Assembly (NCBI RefSeq): GCF_021654165.1
Contig: NZ_JAKFZN010000007.1
Location: forward strand, 1 to 64,000
Source: Nereida sp. MMG025
GTDB lineage: Bacteria > Pseudomonadota > Alphaproteobacteria > Rhodobacterales > Rhodobacteraceae
Direction: 5' to 3'
Length of the DNA stretch: 64,000 bases
Position numbers and translations under genes: made by a program. Position 1 is the first letter of the stretch. Each line of letters starts with the position of its first letter. The notes beneath the pieces were generated by a model. That model saw nothing but the letters and a program-made list of their open reading frames with translations, was not told where the DNA came from and did no database searches. Below are positions 26,675-35,455 of the stretch, piece after piece.

Positions 26675-28126
26675 ATGGCGCTTCCCGTCGAAACCTTCTT
26701 TCTGGATCCCACCGCTCAAGGCACCTTGAAAGCGCAAATTCAGCAGATGATTGCCGAAGGCATTTTATCAGGTCGCTTCCGCCCGGGTGAAAAGCTGCCC
26801 TCCTCTCGGAAATTGGCCAACCACCTCAAAATCAGCCGCATCACCGTGACGCTGGCCTATACCGATCTGGTGGCCGACGACTACATCACCTCGCGCGGCC
26901 GGTCTGGATATTTCGTCTCGCAAAACGCACCGCAACCGCCCAGTTTTCCCACCTTGCGGCCCCAAAATGACAGCGTCGATTGGAACCGCGTGCTCTCCAG
27001 CCAAACCCCTGACGAGATGCCCTTCGAAAAGCCGCTCGATTGGCAGAACTATCGCTATCCTTTCATCTACGGGCAGGCCGATCCCGATCTGTTTGATCGC
27101 GCCAACTGGCGGCTGTGTTCTCTTCAGGCTTTGGGCAAACGTGACTTTGCAGCGCTTACCAGCGACTATGTCGACCAAGACGATCCCAAGCTGGTGGAAT
27201 TCATCGCGCGCCACATCCTGCCCCGCCGCGGGATCAAGGCGCATGCCGACGAAATCCTTGTCACCATGGGCGCGCAAAACGCGCTTTGGCTGGCCGCCCA
27301 GTTGCTTTTGACCCAACGCCGCAACGCAGCCATCGAAGAACCCTGCTACCCTGGTTTGCGTGATATTCTTGAACAAACACGCTGTAATCTGCATCATATC
27401 GAGGTTGATGAAGATGGCTTGCCGCCCGCTGATTTGCCCGCAGATATCGACGTGGTGTTCTGCACACCGTCCCACCAATGCCCGACCACCGCGTCGATGC
27501 CGCTGGCCCGCAGAAAGGTGCTCTTGAACCAAGCCACGCAGCAGGATTTCATCATCGTCGAAGACGATTACGAATTCGAAATGTCCTTTCTGGAAGCCCC
27601 GTCACCTGCGTTGAAATCTCTCGATCAAGATGGCCGTGTCGTCTATATCGGCTCCTTTTCCAAAAGCCTCGCGCCCGGTTTGCGACTTGGGTATATGGTG
27701 GGCCCCGCGCCGTTTATCCGCGAGGCCCGCAAGCTGCGTGCCAGCGTTTTGCGCCACCCTCCGGGACAGATCCAAAGGACCGCGGCCTACTTCTTGTCAC
27801 TTGGCCACTACGATGCTTTGGTCAAGCGCATGTCCAAAGCCTTCCATGCGCGGCGCAACACGCTTGAAGCCGCGATTGACCGCTACGGTCTGACCGTTGC
27901 AGGGCGCGGCGCTTACGGCGGCTCAAGCATCTGGATGCGTGCTGACGGGCGGCGCAATACGGTGGAATTGGCACGCGAGCTTAAGACAAAAGGTGTGTTG
28001 ATAGAACCCGGCGCGCCGTTCTTTCTGCCCGATAAAGACCGAATTTGCCACTACCGCCTCGCCTATTCGTCAATCCCCGAAAACAGGATCGCCGAAGGGA
28101 TTCGCATTTTGGCCGAAACCATATAA
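26675..28126 (+). CDS. tauR: MocR/GntR-family PLP-dependent regulator, TauR
   Basis: 483 residues. The N-terminal GntR winged helix comprises IQQMIAEGILSGRFRPGEKL and SSRKLANHLKISRITVTLAY. It is fused to an aminotransferase-like domain (residues about 110-480) with VTMGAQNALWLAAQLL, EDDYEFEMSF and the PLP lysine in YIGSFSKSLAPGLRLGY. This is the MocR architecture. Its place between tpa and xsc, with CTGGAC-type repeats in front of both, matches TauR, an activator of taurine genes that senses taurine or a derivative. Its stop codon lies within the first operator repeat of xsc. Confidence 0.88.
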   Translation: MALPVETFFLDPTAQGTLKAQIQQMIAEGILSGRFRPGEKLPSSRKLANHLKISRITVTLAYTDLVADDYITSRGRSGYFVSQNAPQPPSFPTLRPQNDSVDWNRVLSSQTPDEMPFEKPLDWQNYRYPFIYGQADPDLFDRANWRLCSLQALGKRDFAALTSDYVDQDDPKLVEFIARHILPRRGIKAHADEILVTMGAQNALWLAAQLLLTQRRNAAIEEPCYPGLRDILEQTRCNLHHIEVDEDGLPPADLPADIDVVFCTPSHQCPTTASMPLARRKVLLNQATQQDFIIVEDDYEFEMSFLEAPSPALKSLDQDGRVVYIGSFSKSLAPGLRLGYMVGPAPFIREARKLRASVLRHPPGQIQRTAAYFLSLGHYDALVKRMSKAFHARRNTLEAAIDRYGLTVAGRGAYGGSSIWMRADGRRNTVELARELKTKGVLIEPGAPFFLPDKDRICHYRLAYSSIPENRIAEGIRILAETI

Positions 28127-28158
28127 CTGGACTTAATCGCATTCTGAACTGGACCTAA
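28125..28158 (+). promoter_or_regulatory. Probable TauR operator upstream of xsc
   Basis: CTGGACTTAA at 28127-28136 and CTGGACCTAA at 28149-28158 are direct repeats 22 bp apart (12 bp alike including the leading AA), starting in the tauR stop codon and 54-85 bp before xsc. Confidence 0.7.
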
Positions 28159-28211
28159 CCCCGATCCTCAGAATCCGATTAAACTCCGTCCAACCCAAGG
28201 AGTCCCCACCC

Positions 28212-29984
28212 ATGAAAATGACCACCGAAGAAGCCTTTGTGAAAACCCTTCAGCGCCATGGCATCCGCCACGCATTCGGGATCATCGGTTCGGCTATGAT
28301 GCCGATTTCGGACCTTTTCCCCAAGTCGGGGATCAAGTTCTGGGACTGCGCCCATGAGGGCAGCGCCGGTTTTATGTCTGACGGCTACACCCGTGCGACA
28401 GGTGAGATGTCGATGATGATCGCGCAGAACGGGCCTGGCATTACAAACTTCGTGACCGCCGTTAAGACAGCATATTGGAACCACACTCCTTTACTTTTGG
28501 TTACCCCGCAGGCCGCAAATAAAACGATCGGACAAGGTGGCTTCCAGGAAGTCGAACAGATGAAACTGTTTGAGGACATGGTGGCCTATCAAGAAGAGGT
28601 GCGTGACCCCACACGCGTCGCAGAAGTGCTGACCCGTGTAATCAGCCAGGCCAAGCGTTTGTCTGGCCCTGCGCAGCTTAATATCCCGCGCGATTTCTGG
28701 ACCCAAGTTGTTGATATTGAAATCCCTGATCCGATCGAATTCGAAGTCTCGCCAGGTGGAGAGAATTCAGTCGCCAAAGCGGCAGAGTTGATCTCTGGCG
28801 CCAAGAACCCCGTCATTTTGAACGGTGCTGGCGTTGTCCTGTCGGACGGCGGCATTCAAGCGTCTATTGATCTGGCAGAGCGTTTGGATGCGCCTGTGTG
28901 CGTTGGCTATCAACACAACGATGCCTTTCCGGGCTCACACCCTTTGTTTGCGGGCCCGCTTGGGTATAACGGTAGCAAGGCTGGTATGGAGCTAATCAGT
29001 GAAGCAGATGTGGTTTTGTGCCTTGGCACACGGCTCAACCCGTTCTCGACCTTGCCGGGTTATGGCATTGATTACTGGCCTGCAGATGCGAAGATCATCC
29101 AAGTGGATATCAACCCGGATCGAATTGGCCTGACCAAAAAGGTCACGGTGGGTATTGTCGGTGACGCCGCCAAGGTCGCAAGGGGCATCCTTGCCCAACT
29201 CAGCGAGGATGCAGGCGACGCAGGACGCGAGGCACGCAAGAATAAAATCGCCCAGACCAAATCGGCATGGAAGCAGCAGCTTGCTTCGATGGACCATGAA
29301 GAGGACGATCCAGGCACCACTTGGAACGAGCGCGCCCGCGCCGACAAGCCTGACTGGATGAGCCCACGCATGGCATGGCGTGCCATTCAGGCGGCCCTGC
29401 CCAGAGACGCGATTATCAGCTCTGACATCGGTAATAACTGCGCCATTGGCAACGCCTATCCGGATTTTGACGCTGGTCGCAAATACCTTGCGCCGGGTCT
29501 GTTTGGTCCGTGCGGCTATGGTCTGCCAGCGATCGTTGGCGCAAAGATCGGTCAGCCTGACGTGCCTGTGGTGGGCTTTGCGGGCGACGGCGCTTTTGGA
29601 ATCGCTGTGAACGAACTGACGGCCATTGGCCGTGGCGACTGGCCTGCCATCACACAGATCGTCTTTCGCAACTACCAGTGGGGCGCAGAAAAGCGCAACT
29701 CCACCCTGTGGTTTGATGATAACTTTGTAGGCACGGAATTGGACACCCAAGTGTCTTATGCGGGCATCGCAAACGCATGTGGCCTGAAAGGTGTTGAAGC
29801 CCGCACGATGGAAGAGCTGACCGACATCCTGAACACCGCCATCAAGGAACAGATGGAGGACGGTGTCACAACCTTGATCGAGGTGATGTTGAACCAGGAA
29901 CTGGGCGAGCCTTTCCGCCGTGACGCGATGAAAAAACCAGTGGCCGTTGCAGGCGTTTCGTCCAGCGACATGGCGGCCGAGTAA
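28212..29984 (+). CDS. xsc: Sulfoacetaldehyde acetyltransferase
   Basis: 590 residues, thiamine-diphosphate enzyme of the acetolactate synthase fold. It cleaves sulfoacetaldehyde with phosphate to acetyl phosphate and sulfite. The first domain reads EEAFVKTLQRHGIRHAFGII with the cofactor glutamate in CAHEGSAGFMSDGY (near residue 53). The middle domain has the NPVILNGAGVVLSDGG region. The C-terminal cofactor motif is GFAGDGAFGIAVNELTAIGR, with NYQWGAEKRNSTLW close by. Xsc-specific neighbourhood (tauR, tpa, soeABC) supports the name over acetolactate synthase. AAGGAG precedes the ATG. No phosphate acetyltransferase gene follows in this window. Confidence 0.93.
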   Translation: MKMTTEEAFVKTLQRHGIRHAFGIIGSAMMPISDLFPKSGIKFWDCAHEGSAGFMSDGYTRATGEMSMMIAQNGPGITNFVTAVKTAYWNHTPLLLVTPQAANKTIGQGGFQEVEQMKLFEDMVAYQEEVRDPTRVAEVLTRVISQAKRLSGPAQLNIPRDFWTQVVDIEIPDPIEFEVSPGGENSVAKAAELISGAKNPVILNGAGVVLSDGGIQASIDLAERLDAPVCVGYQHNDAFPGSHPLFAGPLGYNGSKAGMELISEADVVLCLGTRLNPFSTLPGYGIDYWPADAKIIQVDINPDRIGLTKKVTVGIVGDAAKVARGILAQLSEDAGDAGREARKNKIAQTKSAWKQQLASMDHEEDDPGTTWNERARADKPDWMSPRMAWRAIQAALPRDAIISSDIGNNCAIGNAYPDFDAGRKYLAPGLFGPCGYGLPAIVGAKIGQPDVPVVGFAGDGAFGIAVNELTAIGRGDWPAITQIVFRNYQWGAEKRNSTLWFDDNFVGTELDTQVSYAGIANACGLKGVEARTMEELTDILNTAIKEQMEDGVTTLIEVMLNQELGEPFRRDAMKKPVAVAGVSSSDMAAE

Positions 29985-30767
29985 TTGGCGGGCGGCCCAA
30001 CTTGGGCAGAGCCTTTGATAACGTCCCTCGCACTTCCTGCGGGGGACATATTTGTTCTGGGGCTAATTGCTTTTGCGGCGGGTCTTGTGCGCGGGTTTTC
30101 TGGCTTTGCGCTTTCAGCACTGGTGATGGCCACGGCGACGATGATTTTACCGCCGGTGCAACTTATTCCAATCTGTTGGTGGCTTGAAATGACCGCATCA
30201 CTTTTGATGGTGCGCGGCGGTGTCAAAGACGCCAACAAGCGTGTCGTCGGCGGGCTGTTCATCGGATCGGTGGTCGGCGCACCTTTGGGAATTTGGGCAA
30301 CTGTAAGTCTGGATCCCGAAGTGTCCAAAATGGTCGCCTTGGCTTTGGTCACGACACTGGCCTTTACACAGCTGGCCAAAATTCGGCTGTCTTTTCTTGC
30401 AACGCATGCGGGGCTCTATGGATCAGGGTTATTGGCGGGCATCGCGACCGGGTTGGCAAGCATCGGCGGGATGGTTGTCGCGCTCTATGTTCTGGCCCGC
30501 GAACTGCCTGCACGCGAAATGCGGGCTTCGCTTGTCGTATATCTATTTCTTGGCATCATAACGACCGCCATCACCTACATTGCCTTTGGCGTCATGGATC
30601 AAACTGCTGTTGCACGCGGAATCGTGTTGGCCGCGCCCGTTGCATGCGGTGTGATCTTGGGGAAATTGATGTTTTCGCCACGTCTAGAGCCTTACTACCG
30701 TCCGTTCTGTCTGATACTTCTGATCGGGCTTGCAGGCGTATCATTGATCCGCACAGTGCTCAGCTAA
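29985..30767 (+). CDS. TauE/SafE-family permease, probable sulfite exporter
   Basis: 260 residues with about eight hydrophobic segments. The opening VLGLIAFAAGLVRGFSGFAL and the internal GLLAGIATGLASIGGMVVAL are the paired TauE/SafE repeats. Such permeases (TauE, TauZ, SafE) are proposed to export sulfite or sulfoacetate. Here the gene starts with TTG immediately after the xsc stop codon and ends 20 bp before soeA, so it lies inside the operon. It would relieve sulfite toxicity when SoeABC capacity is exceeded (inference). A second TTG at 30015 is an alternative start. Confidence 0.82.
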   Translation: MAGGPTWAEPLITSLALPAGDIFVLGLIAFAAGLVRGFSGFALSALVMATATMILPPVQLIPICWWLEMTASLLMVRGGVKDANKRVVGGLFIGSVVGAPLGIWATVSLDPEVSKMVALALVTTLAFTQLAKIRLSFLATHAGLYGSGLLAGIATGLASIGGMVVALYVLARELPAREMRASLVVYLFLGIITTAITYIAFGVMDQTAVARGIVLAAPVACGVILGKLMFSPRLEPYYRPFCLILLIGLAGVSLIRTVLS

Positions 30768-30787
30768 GCACGTTCGGGAGGGGAACC

Positions 30788-33625
30788 ATGGGATACAACC
30801 AACCAGTCGTCGAGACCTCGCCAAAAGTCAGCGATGAAATTCGCAAAACCACGTGTTATATGTGCGCCTGCCGCTGCGGGATTAACGTGCATATGAAGGA
30901 CGGTCCCGACGGAAAAAGGCAGGTCGCCTATATCGAAGGCAACAAAGATCATCCCGTCAATCAAGGTGTGCTATGCGCCAAAGGGTCTGCTGGTATCATG
31001 CAGGTCAACGCACCATCGCGGCTTCGCGCGCCTCTGAAAAGGGTCGGACCACGCGGGTCAGGCGCGTTTGAGGAAATCACATGGGACGAGGCAATGGACA
31101 TCGCCACAAAGACCCTGGCCCCCATCCGCGAAAAGAACCCCGAAAAACTGGCCTTCTTCACGGGGCGTGACCAATCACAATCCTTTACCAGTTTTTGGGC
31201 CCAAGGGTTCGGCACCCCCAACTATGCCGCCCATGGTGGGTTTTGTTCTGTCAATATGGCCGCCGCTGGCATCTATACCATGGGTGGTGCGTTTTGGGAG
31301 TTCGGGCAACCAGACTGGGAACACACCAAGTTATTCATGCTGTTTGGCGTTGCCGAAGATCACGACAGCAACCCCATCAAGATGGGGATCGGCAAAATCA
31401 AGGCACGCGGTGCCAAGATCATCGGCATAAACCCCATCCGCACAGGCTATAATGCGGTTGCAGACGAATGGGTCGGAATAACGCCCGGCACCGACGGGCT
31501 TTTCATTTTGGCGCTTGTCCATTGTCTGTTGAAGGCGGGCAAGATTGATCTGAATTATCTGTCGCAATTCACCAACGCGCCTGTTCTGCTGAACGGGGAT
31601 GAAAGCAGCCCAGACTTCGGCCTGTTTTTACGCGATAGCGATGGCAAACCCGTTGTCATGGACCGCACCACCGGCAAGCTGACCGCGTTTGATGCCAAAG
31701 GGGTAAAACCTGATCTGGGCGCGTCGTTCCGCAAGGCGGGCTACACCCATCGCACCGTTTTTCATATGATGATCGAACGCTACATGGACGACGCCTACGC
31801 GCCAGAGGCCGTCGCCGACCGTTGCGGGATAACAGCCAAACGCATCCGAGCGATTGCCGCACAGCTGGCGGACGTCGCCTTCAATCAAGCGATTGAACTG
31901 GACCACGAATGGACCGACTTTCGGGGCACAAAACACACCAAAATGATCGGACGGCCTGTCTCAATGCACGCCATGCGCGGGATCTCTGCCCACGCGAACG
32001 GGTTTCAAACATGCCGCGCATTGCACATGTTGCAAATCATTCTTGGCGCGGTCGAAACCCCGGGCGGGATGCGATTCAAACCGCCCTATCCAAAGCCAGC
32101 GACCGCGCATCCAAAACCACACTGCAAAGTAACCCCCAACGCACCGCTCGATGGTCCGCATCTGGGATTTGTCCACGGCCCTGAAGATCTGTGCCTCAAA
32201 GACGATGGCAGCCCTGCGCGCATCGACAAAGCCTTCACATGGGACAATCCGATGTCCGCGCACGGGCTGATGCATATGGTGATCTCGAACGCGCATGCGG
32301 GCGACCCCTATAAAATCGACACGCTGTTTATGTATATGGCGAATATGTCGTGGAATTCATCGATGAACATAGGCGGCGTTCATAAGATGCTGACCGACAC
32401 CGATGAAGACGGTAATTATGTGATCCCGAATATCATCTACTCGGATGCCTATTCATCGGAAATGGTGGCTTACGCGGATCTCGTTTTACCCGACACCACC
32501 TATCTGGAACGGCACGATTGTATCAGCCTGTTGGACCGCCCCATCTGTGAGGCGGATGCCGTAGCAGATGCGATCCGCTGGCCCGTGATCGAGCCGGACC
32601 GCGATGTGCGCGGTTTTCAATCCATGCTCTGTGATCTTGGCGCACGCCTCAATCTGCCAGGGTTCGTGAACGAAGACGGCACCCAGAAATACAAAGACTA
32701 CGCAGACTACATCACCCATCATATCCGGCGCCCCGGGATTGGCCCCCTCGCGGGTTGGCGTACAGGCGAAGATGGTCTGCAAAACGGGCGTGGCGATGCC
32801 AATGATGCCCAGTTAGACACCTATATCGAAAACGGCGGCTTTTGGATGGAACACCTGCCCGAGGGGGCAAATTATTACAAACCTTGGAACATGCGGTATC
32901 AGGAATGGGCTGTGAAAATGGGGTTCTACGACTCCGTCCAGCCGTATATTTTCCAGCTATATGTCGAGCCCATGCGCAAATTCCAAAGGGCCGCCGAAGG
33001 TCACGGAGACCGCCAACCGCCAGATCATTTGCGCAAACGGATCATCGACACACTCGACCCCTTGCCGATTTGGTACTCAAACGCGGCCGAGAACAAAGCA
33101 GATGCGTTTCCCGTCACAGCCCTCACCCAACGGCCTATGGCGATGTATCACTCCTGGGGCAGTCAGAACGCATGGCTCAGGCAAATTCACGGGAGGAACC
33201 CACTCTATGTGCCCACAAAAATCTGGGAGGCCAACGGATTTAGTGAGGGGGACTGGGCCCTTGTGACATCCCCACACGGTAAAATAACCGTGCCTGTTGC
33301 CCATCAAGCCAGCTTGAACGAAAACACCGTCTGGACATGGAACGCCATCGGGAAACGCAAAGGGGCTTGGGCGTTGGACAAAAACGCACCAGAGGCCACC
33401 AAAGGCTTCCTTCTGAACCATCTCATCCACGAATTGCTACCGCCGAAAGGCGATGGGCTTCGGTGGGCAAACTCCGATCCTGTCACAGGCCAAGCCGCTT
33501 GGTTTGACCTCAAAGTGCGTATCGAAAAGACCACCGCCCCCAAGGAAAGCCAGCCCCAAATGCCGGCAATAAAATCCCCTGTGGGCAAAGGCCCCGATCA
33601 TCTGGCATGGAAAACAGGCAAATGA
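30788..33625 (+). CDS. soeA: Molybdopterin oxidoreductase subunit, probable sulfite dehydrogenase SoeA
   Basis: 945 residues, DMSO-reductase family. A [4Fe-4S] binding motif is C23-x2-C26-x3-C30 with C63 in GVLCAKGSAG. Bis-MGD regions follow, for example FTGRDQSQSFTSFWAQGFGT and FGVAEDHDSNPIKMGIGK. There is no twin-arginine leader, implying a cytoplasmic enzyme as described for SoeABC and unlike polysulfide or thiosulfate reductases. The start at 30788 has GGGAGGGG upstream; an open frame back to 30293 overlaps the permease and was discarded. It oxidises Xsc-derived sulfite to sulfate, passing electrons through SoeB and SoeC to quinone. Linked to xsc, the assignment is strong but not proven by sequence alone. 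Confidence 0.85.
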   Translation: MGYNQPVVETSPKVSDEIRKTTCYMCACRCGINVHMKDGPDGKRQVAYIEGNKDHPVNQGVLCAKGSAGIMQVNAPSRLRAPLKRVGPRGSGAFEEITWDEAMDIATKTLAPIREKNPEKLAFFTGRDQSQSFTSFWAQGFGTPNYAAHGGFCSVNMAAAGIYTMGGAFWEFGQPDWEHTKLFMLFGVAEDHDSNPIKMGIGKIKARGAKIIGINPIRTGYNAVADEWVGITPGTDGLFILALVHCLLKAGKIDLNYLSQFTNAPVLLNGDESSPDFGLFLRDSDGKPVVMDRTTGKLTAFDAKGVKPDLGASFRKAGYTHRTVFHMMIERYMDDAYAPEAVADRCGITAKRIRAIAAQLADVAFNQAIELDHEWTDFRGTKHTKMIGRPVSMHAMRGISAHANGFQTCRALHMLQIILGAVETPGGMRFKPPYPKPATAHPKPHCKVTPNAPLDGPHLGFVHGPEDLCLKDDGSPARIDKAFTWDNPMSAHGLMHMVISNAHAGDPYKIDTLFMYMANMSWNSSMNIGGVHKMLTDTDEDGNYVIPNIIYSDAYSSEMVAYADLVLPDTTYLERHDCISLLDRPICEADAVADAIRWPVIEPDRDVRGFQSMLCDLGARLNLPGFVNEDGTQKYKDYADYITHHIRRPGIGPLAGWRTGEDGLQNGRGDANDAQLDTYIENGGFWMEHLPEGANYYKPWNMRYQEWAVKMGFYDSVQPYIFQLYVEPMRKFQRAAEGHGDRQPPDHLRKRIIDTLDPLPIWYSNAAENKADAFPVTALTQRPMAMYHSWGSQNAWLRQIHGRNPLYVPTKIWEANGFSEGDWALVTSPHGKITVPVAHQASLNENTVWTWNAIGKRKGAWALDKNAPEATKGFLLNHLIHELLPPKGDGLRWANSDPVTGQAAWFDLKVRIEKTTAPKESQPQMPAIKSPVGKGPDHLAWKTGK

Positions 33626-33810
33626 CACCCAAGCGCACCCTCTTGCTGATACTTGCCTTTGTCGCTTTCGGTGTGGGCAGTTTCATCTGGTTCATCGCCA
33701 CATGGGACCCCGCCCGCGAAAGCGCGATCTCATCCCTTCATTGTTGGAAAAATACCTCGGGGTCTGGGGCAGCGCCCCAGTCCACCACCTGTAAAGGAGC
33801 GCGACTATGA
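33622..33810 (+). CDS. Small single-helix membrane protein between soeA and soeB
   Basis: 62 residues: a basic start MTPKRTLLLILAFVAFGVGS, one membrane helix to about residue 27 ending FIWFIATWDP, then a tail with two cysteines. Its ATG overlaps the soeA stop (ATGA) and its stop overlaps the soeB ATG (ATGA), so all three genes are translationally chained. The C-terminal third is encoded by a GC-rich palindromic element (33764-33780), so it may be an accretion. I do not recognise it; a small subunit or anchor of the sulfite dehydrogenase is possible. Confidence 0.55.
   Translation: MTPKRTLLLILAFVAFGVGSFIWFIATWDPARESAISSLHCWKNTSGSGAAPQSTTCKGARL
33764..33780. repeat. GC-rich palindromic element inside the small soe gene
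   Basis: CTGGGGC-AGC-GCCCCAG is a perfect 7-bp inverted repeat preceded by AAAATACCTCGGGGT. It resembles the intergenic hairpins scattered in Rhodobacteraceae genomes, yet here it lies within an open frame. Confidence 0.5.
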
Positions 33811-34562
33811 CAGAGCTTCCCACCCAAACCGAAAAAAAATTGGGGCTGGTGATTGATCTGGATACCTGCGTGGGCTGCCACGCCTGCGTGATCTCTTGCA
33901 AAGGCTGGAATACCGAAAATTACGGCGCGCCTTTGTCGGACCAGGACCCCTATGGCGCAGCGCCCACCGGCACATTCCTCAACCGCGTTCACAGCTATGA
34001 GGTTCAGCCCGAAACAGGCCCCGCCCAGTTGATCCACTTTCCCAAGTCCTGCCTGCATTGCGAAGACGCACCCTGCGTGACCGTCTGCCCGACAGGGGCC
34101 AGCTACAAGCGCGTGGAAGACGGGATCGTATTGGTGAACGAAAGCGATTGCATCGGGTGCGGTCTATGCGCATGGGCGTGTCCCTATGGCGCACGAGAGA
34201 TGGACCAGGACCAAGGGGTCATGAAAAAGTGCACTCTGTGCGTCGATCGTATCTACAACGAAAACCTGCCCGCAGAGGACCGCGAGCCCGCTTGTGTCCG
34301 CACATGCCCCGCGGGCGCGCGCCACTTTGGTGATCTGGGCGATCCCGACAGCGAGGTCAGCCAACTCGTGGCCGAGCGCGGGGGGCTGGACCTGATGCCC
34401 GAACAAGGCACCAAACCCGTCAACCAATACCTGCCGCCCCGCCTGAAAGACGACTACACCAACACGGGTGAAATCGACATTCTGGCACCGCTTCTCGACC
34501 CGGTCGCGCCTGATGCAAAGGGACTTTTGGGCTGGCTCGACAAAGCCTTGGAGAAACTCTGA
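33807..34562 (+). CDS. soeB: Four-cluster ferredoxin subunit, probable SoeB
   Basis: 251 residues, DmsB/NrfC-like. Cysteine motifs for four [4Fe-4S] clusters are visible: CVGCHACVISCK (C21, C24, C27, C31), CLHCEDAPCVTVCPTGA, CIGCGLCAWACPYGA and CTLCVDRI followed by CVRTCPAGARHFGD. It carries electrons from SoeA to SoeC. Translation is coupled on both sides: ATGA overlap with the small upstream gene and TGATG overlap with soeC. AAAGGAG precedes the start. There is no signal peptide, consistent with a cytoplasm-facing complex. Confidence 0.87.
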   Translation: MTELPTQTEKKLGLVIDLDTCVGCHACVISCKGWNTENYGAPLSDQDPYGAAPTGTFLNRVHSYEVQPETGPAQLIHFPKSCLHCEDAPCVTVCPTGASYKRVEDGIVLVNESDCIGCGLCAWACPYGAREMDQDQGVMKKCTLCVDRIYNENLPAEDREPACVRTCPAGARHFGDLGDPDSEVSQLVAERGGLDLMPEQGTKPVNQYLPPRLKDDYTNTGEIDILAPLLDPVAPDAKGLLGWLDKALEKL

Positions 34563-35434
34563 TGCATCCTGCCCCTTCCATTATTCTGTTCACCGTTTTG
34601 TCGGGCCTCGGCTTCGGGCTGATGATCTTTTTGGGACTGGGCATGCCTGCACCCACGGGCATCAACGCGTTTATCTGGTTTGCTTTGGCCTACATCTTTG
34701 CGGTTGGTGGTCTGATTTCCTCGACCTTTCATCTGGGAAACCCGCAACGCGCCCTCAAAGCCTTCACGCAATGGAAAACCAGCTGGCTTTCGCGCGAGGC
34801 ATGGCTGTCAGCGATCACTTTAACGATCATGGCCATTTACGGCGCAGGGCTTGTATTTCTTGAAACGCGCTGGACTGCCTTGGGCTATCTTGGGGCGGCG
34901 TGCGCCTTGGCCACGGTCTATGGCACCTCCATGATCTATGCGCAGCTCAAAACCGTGCCGCGTTGGAACCACCCCACCACGCCGGCCATGTTCATCGCCT
35001 ATGCATTGGCGGGCGGCTCGCTTTTGGCAGGGCAGGTGTCGGTCTCTTTGGTTTTGATGGGCTGTGCCGCGGCGCTGCAAGCCTTCATCTTTTTCACTGC
35101 AGATACGCGCTTTGCTGCGCGCGGCCATACGCTCGAAACCGCAACGCAACTGGGCGACATCGGCAAGGTTCGCGCCTTTGAACCGCCCCATACCGGCACC
35201 AATTATCTGCTACATGAGATGGTCCATATGATCGGACGCAAGCACGCACAAAAGCTACAGATCATTGCCCTGCTTTTGTTGGTGGCTCCGATCATTTTGC
35301 TGCTTTTACCGTTTTCACATACTCTGGCGGCAGGTGCTGTGCTGGCACATCTTGCCGGCGTGCTGACCGCTCGCTGGCTTTTCTTCGCGCAAGCCGAACA
35401 TGTGGTCGGTCTCTATTACGGAAAACGCGGTTAG
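34562..35434 (+). CDS. soeC: DmsC-like membrane anchor, probable SoeC
   Basis: 290 residues with about eight hydrophobic helices, beginning MHPAPSIILFTVLSGLGFGL. The ISSTFHLGNPQRALKAFTQW and KTSWLSREAWLSAI motifs are typical of DmsC-type anchors of molybdoenzymes. It anchors the complex and passes electrons to the quinone pool. It starts inside the soeB stop codon and is the last gene of the xsc-soe transcript. The convergent sugar permease ends 21 bp further on, with no strong hairpin between. Confidence 0.86.
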   Translation: MHPAPSIILFTVLSGLGFGLMIFLGLGMPAPTGINAFIWFALAYIFAVGGLISSTFHLGNPQRALKAFTQWKTSWLSREAWLSAITLTIMAIYGAGLVFLETRWTALGYLGAACALATVYGTSMIYAQLKTVPRWNHPTTPAMFIAYALAGGSLLAGQVSVSLVLMGCAAALQAFIFFTADTRFAARGHTLETATQLGDIGKVRAFEPPHTGTNYLLHEMVHMIGRKHAQKLQIIALLLLVAPIILLLLPFSHTLAAGAVLAHLAGVLTARWLFFAQAEHVVGLYYGKRG

Positions 35435-35455
35435 TCGCCCGCCCAGGTTTTCCAC

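Noticed and set aside
28212-29984. Acetolactate synthase (IlvB) for the xsc gene
   Set aside because: The fold is shared, but length, the tauR/tpa/soe neighbourhood and TauR-type repeats in front fit sulfoacetaldehyde acetyltransferase, and no ilvH small-subunit gene follows.
30293-30787. Long 5' extension of the soeA frame (1110 codons in total)
   Set aside because: It overlaps the TauE/SafE permease gene in another frame and encodes unordered Cys/Arg-rich sequence; the ATG at 30788 has a strong ribosome-binding site and gives a normal SoeA N-terminus.
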